The notes below the pieces were generated by a model. The model was not told the DNA's origin. It saw only the letters and a list, made by a program, of their open reading frames with translations, and did not search any database. A stretch of DNA of 10,322 nt, taken from Pseudomonadota bacterium. GTDB taxonomy: Bacteria > Desulfobacterota > Desulfobacteria > Desulfobacterales > Desulfobacteraceae. The DNA lies in the NCBI GenBank assembly GCA_018812385.1, contig JAHJDU010000208.1, positions 1-10,322 of the forward strand, written 5' to 3'. The translations under genes and the position numbers were made by a program. The first letter of the stretch is position 1. Every line of letters begins with the position of its first letter. Below, piece by piece: positions 8,016 through 10,322 of this stretch.

Positions 8016-8075
8016 CGTTTTATTTTTTAGTTAAATAAAACCCCGGGTGGACATGAAAACCACCCGGGGTTTTTT
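7979..8075 (+). promoter_or_regulatory. Phenylalanine transcription attenuator (pause hairpin, antiterminator, terminator)
   Basis: Three mutually exclusive pairings can be drawn. Hairpin 1:2 pairs 7979-7989 with 7995-8005 (11 bp, one G-T), with a 5-nt loop, and covers the FFF codons. Antiterminator 2:3 pairs GTTCATCCG (8001-8009) with CGGGTGGAC (8044-8052), 9 bp with two G-T pairs. Terminator 3:4 pairs 8037-8050 with 8060-8073. A ribosome stalled at the first of the three Phe codons would cover up to about base 8000 and leave 8001-8009 free for the antiterminator. A ribosome reaching the stop at 8013 would cover strand 2 and allow the terminator. This is the classical ribosome-mediated logic of pheL and trpL. 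The pairings are read directly from the sequence; the regulatory outcome is inferred. Confidence 0.8.
8037..8075 (+). terminator. Rho-independent terminator of the attenuator
   Basis: A perfect 14-bp stem pairs AAAACCCCGGGTGG (8037-8050) with its complement (8060-8073). The loop is 9 nt and the run of T spans 8070-8075. The left arm is A-rich, so it could also terminate transcription on the opposite strand. No other terminator is seen after glgB, so it probably also ends the glycogen operon transcript. Confidence 0.9.
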
Positions 8076-8083
8076 AGGTTTGC

Positions 8084-8115
8084 GGCTCTGGGGAAATTTT
8101 TCCAGAGCCTTTTTT
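8084..8115 (+). terminator. Second rho-independent terminator in the leader region
   Basis: GGCTCTGG (8084-8091) pairs with CCAGAGCC (8102-8109) around a 10-nt loop, followed by six T (8110-8115) and further T-rich sequence. It starts only 8 nt after the first T run and ends 42 nt before the downstream ATG. No promoter fits between the two terminators, so transcription of the downstream gene must pass both. Confidence 0.8.
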
Positions 8116-8144
8116 ATTTTAAACGGTTTTAAATTATTTTTGTC

Positions 8145-8150
8145 AGGGAG
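8145..8150 (+). promoter_or_regulatory. Ribosome binding site of the DAHP synthase-prephenate dehydratase gene
   Basis: AGGGAG lies 7 nt before ATG 8158. It fixes this start against in-frame upstream candidates at 8047 (GTG) and 8053 (ATG), which lie inside the terminator. Confidence 0.85.
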
Positions 8151-8157
8151 AAAATTA

Positions 8158-10026
8158 ATGATTCTTGTACTTGAAAACGAAATTAGCCAGATCCAGAAAA
8201 ACAAAATTAAAAACATGCTTTCCGATGAAGGGTGTATTACACGTGAAATCATGGATGCAGGCAGGAATGTGATTGGAATTATCGGTAAAACCAGGACAAG
8301 CCTGGATGAATTTAAACAAATAGATGGCATTGCCGATGCCATACCCATTAAAGCCCCCTATAAACTTGTCAGCCGGGAGTTTAAATCAGATGATACCAGG
8401 GTGAAAATCGGCAATGTTGTGGTGGGAGGAGATAGAATTGTCATTGTGGCAGGGCCTTGTGCTGTGGAAAGCCATGATCAGGCCATGACAATTGCAAAAG
8501 AGGTAAAAAAATATGGTGCGGTCCTGTTCCGTGGTGGCGCATATAAACCCAGATCTTCACCATACTCATTTCAGGGACTGGAAGAAGAAGGGCTTAAAAT
8601 TCTTGCCGATGTCAGGGAAAAGACAGGGCTTGGAGTGGTCACTGAAATCACATCTGTTTTTCAGGCAGATCTGATGAAAAAATATGTTGATGTGGTCCAG
8701 ATCGGTGCCCGGAACATGCAGAATTTTGAGCTTTTAAAATGTGTCGGCCGTATGGGGTTGCCCGTTGTGCTGAAGAGGGGGCTTGCCGCCACCATTCTGG
8801 AATGGCTGATGTCTGCAGAATATATTATGGCAGAAGGAAACAACAATGTCATTCTTTGTGAAAGAGGCATCAGAACCTTTGAGCCCTATACAAGAAATAC
8901 TTTGGATCTTTCAGCAATTCCGGTGTTAAAAAAATTGACACATCTGCCTATTATCATTGATCCAAGCCATGCAACGGGCATGAGGGAAAAAGTAAGTCCC
9001 ATGGCAAGAGCAGCCGTGGCAGCAGGGGCGGATGCCCTCATGATTGAGGTACATAATAACCCGGACCAGGCACTTTCAGACGGGCCCCAGAGCCTTTATC
9101 CGGAACAATTCGGCCAACTGACCCGGGATATTTACGTGATTGCACCTGTTGTTGGCAAACAGCTTGATTTTGATTATTTGAAAAAATCAGAAATCATAAA
9201 CAACATGAAAGCCCACGATTCAAAAACAGCCGCCTTTATTGGTGAATTCGGTGCCTACAGCCATATGGCAAGTCTTGGGTATTTCGGTGAAGAGATCACT
9301 CCTGTTCCCATTAAAACATTTAAAGACATTTTTCAGGCAGTTCAAACCGGGAGTTGTCAATATGGGGTTATTCCGTTGGAAAATTCTCTTTCCGGGTCCA
9401 TCCATGAAAATTATGATTTGCTCCAGGAATATGATCTTAAAATTATAGGAGAGATTACCATAAGGATTAAACATGCTTTAATTGCCCATAAAAATGTTTC
9501 AAAGAATGATATTAAAAAAATTCTTGCACCACCACCGGCATTTTCCCAATGCAAAAATTACCTGGATCAATATCCTGATATTGAACAGGTCGCTGTAAAC
9601 GCCACATCCAGTGCAGTAAGGTATGTCAAAGATTCCAATGACAAACATTCTGCGGCTATTGGATCAACCATGGCGGCAAAGATTTTTAATATGAATATCC
9701 TTGAAACCTCTATTGAAGATAACCCACAAAATTACACAAGGTTTGCCATTATTGCCAAAGAAGTCAAAGGCCATAAAAAAGTGAACAAGACATCCATTAT
9801 TTTTTCCACTGGCAATAAACCGGGGGCCTTATTTGAAGTAATGAAAGTATTTTCAGAATATCAGATCAATCTTGTCAAATTAGAATCTCGACCCATGCTT
9901 GGAAAACCATGGGAATACATGTTTTATGTAGATCTTGAAGCTGATATTGAACATCCTGACTTTTTACCTGTTATGGAAAAACTTCAGGAGAAATCGGAAA
10001 ACTTAAGAATTCTGGGACGGTATTAA
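8158..10026 (+). CDS. aroF-pheA: Bifunctional DAHP synthase (type I-beta) / prephenate dehydratase fusion
   Basis: The 622-residue protein joins two steps of Phe synthesis. Residues about 1-68 are a ferredoxin/ACT-like regulatory domain. About 70-345 are the DAHP synthase barrel, condensing phosphoenolpyruvate with erythrose-4-phosphate, with AGPCAVES, FRGGAYKPRSSPYSFQG, QIGARNMQNF and IDPSHATG. Expected metal ligands C101, H271, E297 and D308 match Thermotoga maritima C102, H272, E298, D309 with a one-residue offset. About 356-535 are prephenate dehydratase (FIGEFGAYSHMAS, GVIPLENSLSGSI, and catalytic T527-R528-F529 in NYTRFA). About 545-622 are an ACT domain with the Phe-binding ESRP motif (576-579). 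The start ATG 8158 has AGGGAG 7 nt upstream and agrees with T. maritima in N-terminal length. No chorismate mutase domain is present, so that activity must come from another gene. Regulation is likely through the Phe attenuator upstream and through Phe binding to the ACT domain. Confidence 0.95.
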   Translation: MILVLENEISQIQKNKIKNMLSDEGCITREIMDAGRNVIGIIGKTRTSLDEFKQIDGIADAIPIKAPYKLVSREFKSDDTRVKIGNVVVGGDRIVIVAGPCAVESHDQAMTIAKEVKKYGAVLFRGGAYKPRSSPYSFQGLEEEGLKILADVREKTGLGVVTEITSVFQADLMKKYVDVVQIGARNMQNFELLKCVGRMGLPVVLKRGLAATILEWLMSAEYIMAEGNNNVILCERGIRTFEPYTRNTLDLSAIPVLKKLTHLPIIIDPSHATGMREKVSPMARAAVAAGADALMIEVHNNPDQALSDGPQSLYPEQFGQLTRDIYVIAPVVGKQLDFDYLKKSEIINNMKAHDSKTAAFIGEFGAYSHMASLGYFGEEITPVPIKTFKDIFQAVQTGSCQYGVIPLENSLSGSIHENYDLLQEYDLKIIGEITIRIKHALIAHKNVSKNDIKKILAPPPAFSQCKNYLDQYPDIEQVAVNATSSAVRYVKDSNDKHSAAIGSTMAAKIFNMNILETSIEDNPQNYTRFAIIAKEVKGHKKVNKTSIIFSTGNKPGALFEVMKVFSEYQINLVKLESRPMLGKPWEYMFYVDLEADIEHPDFLPVMEKLQEKSENLRILGRY

Positions 10027-10035
10027 AAGACTTGA

Positions 10036-10064
10036 TTGATTTTCAGACCCTTGATGACTATATT
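10036..10064 (+). promoter_or_regulatory. Possible promoter of the lipoprotein gene
   Basis: TTGATT (10036-10041) and TATATT (10059-10064) are separated by 17 nt, matching the consensus at 4 of 6 and 5 of 6 positions. They sit just after the stop of the preceding gene and 35 nt before the GTG of the next. In T-rich DNA such matches also arise by chance. No intrinsic terminator is visible between the two genes, so readthrough is also possible. Confidence 0.4.
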
Positions 10065-10098
10065 TTCGAAAAGAGAAATAATTAAAAGGAGATTTGCT

Positions 10099-10322
10099 GT
10101 GAAGAGAAAATATATAACATTGAGTATCATTATCATCTTGGCAGGATTTTTTTCAATTATTGGATGTATGGAACTATATGGCAGGATAAAATCCAATCCT
10201 GATGTTATAAAATTATATACCAATCGGGTTGGCCTGCCAGACTACAATTATTATTACACAGGAAGACCCAATCTCCCTGATGCTGTCATTGGGATTGATA
10301 AAAAATACAAATTTAATGACAG
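10099..10322 (+). CDS. Putative lipoprotein of unknown function (3'-partial)
   Basis: The frame opens at GTG 10099 and runs off the window after 74 complete codons. A strong ribosome binding site, AAGGAG (10086-10091), lies 7 nt upstream and supports the GTG start. The N-terminus has a basic stretch (MKRKY), a hydrophobic core of Ile, Leu and Phe (about residues 6-21) and a lipobox-like IIGC with the cysteine at residue 23. This is a signal peptide for lipid attachment and anchoring in the cell envelope. The visible mature part is rich in Tyr and Asn (LPDYNYYYTGRPNLPDAVIG) and shows no domain I recognise. It has no evident link to aromatic or glycogen metabolism. Confidence 0.75.
   Translation, partial: MKRKYITLSIIIILAGFFSIIGCMELYGRIKSNPDVIKLYTNRVGLPDYNYYYTGRPNLPDAVIGIDKKYKFND

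Noticed and set aside
8047..8157. N-terminal extension of the DAHP synthase fusion from GTG 8047 or ATG 8053
   Set aside because: The extension is encoded by the two terminator hairpins and T runs, has no proper ribosome binding site, and does not fit the DAHP synthase N-terminus, which aligns with ATG 8158.
10063..10072. Palindrome TTTTCGAAAA after the aromatic gene as a terminator or operator
   Set aside because: A 10-bp palindrome with no loop and no T run cannot act as an intrinsic terminator, and it is not repeated elsewhere in the spacer.

Overview
The window comes from a bacterium with AT-leaning DNA (estimated by eye at roughly 40% G+C) and tightly packed genes, all on the + strand. 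The gene content suggests an anaerobic deltaproteobacterium of the Desulfobacterales type: a bacterial glycogen cluster with a eukaryote-like branching enzyme, and an aromatic-pathway fusion protein. This placement is an inference from protein character only. No rRNA, tRNA, CRISPR array, insertion sequence or prophage signal is visible.

Positions 1-7863 hold a glycogen metabolism operon. In order it has the C-terminal part of a glycogen debranching enzyme (cut by the left edge), an alpha-glucan phosphorylase (glgP), a divergent GT5 glycogen synthase (glgA) and a GH13_8-type branching enzyme (glgB). Spacers are 27 and 63 bp, and glgA and glgB overlap by 35 bp, so co-transcription is likely. 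Together the four enzymes elongate, branch, phosphorolyse and debranch glycogen. The ADP-glucose pyrophosphorylase (glgC) is not in the window.

Positions 7864-8157 are a regulatory spacer and the most interesting part of the window. It reads as a complete phenylalanine transcription attenuator. There is a promoter with a perfect TTGACA box, and a 23-codon leader peptide with five Phe codons, three of them consecutive. An 11-bp hairpin sits exactly over the Phe codons, a 9-bp alternative (antiterminator) pairing is possible, and a 14-bp terminator ends in a T run. A second intrinsic terminator follows directly.

The attenuator controls a 622-residue fusion protein (8158-10026) that joins a type I-beta DAHP synthase to a prephenate dehydratase with a C-terminal ACT domain. 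It therefore carries the first step of the shikimate pathway and the Phe-committing step in one chain, with no chorismate mutase domain. Phe probably regulates this gene at two levels: attenuation of transcription and allostery through the ACT domain.

After a 72-bp spacer with a plausible promoter, a GTG-initiated lipoprotein of unknown function begins and runs off the right edge.
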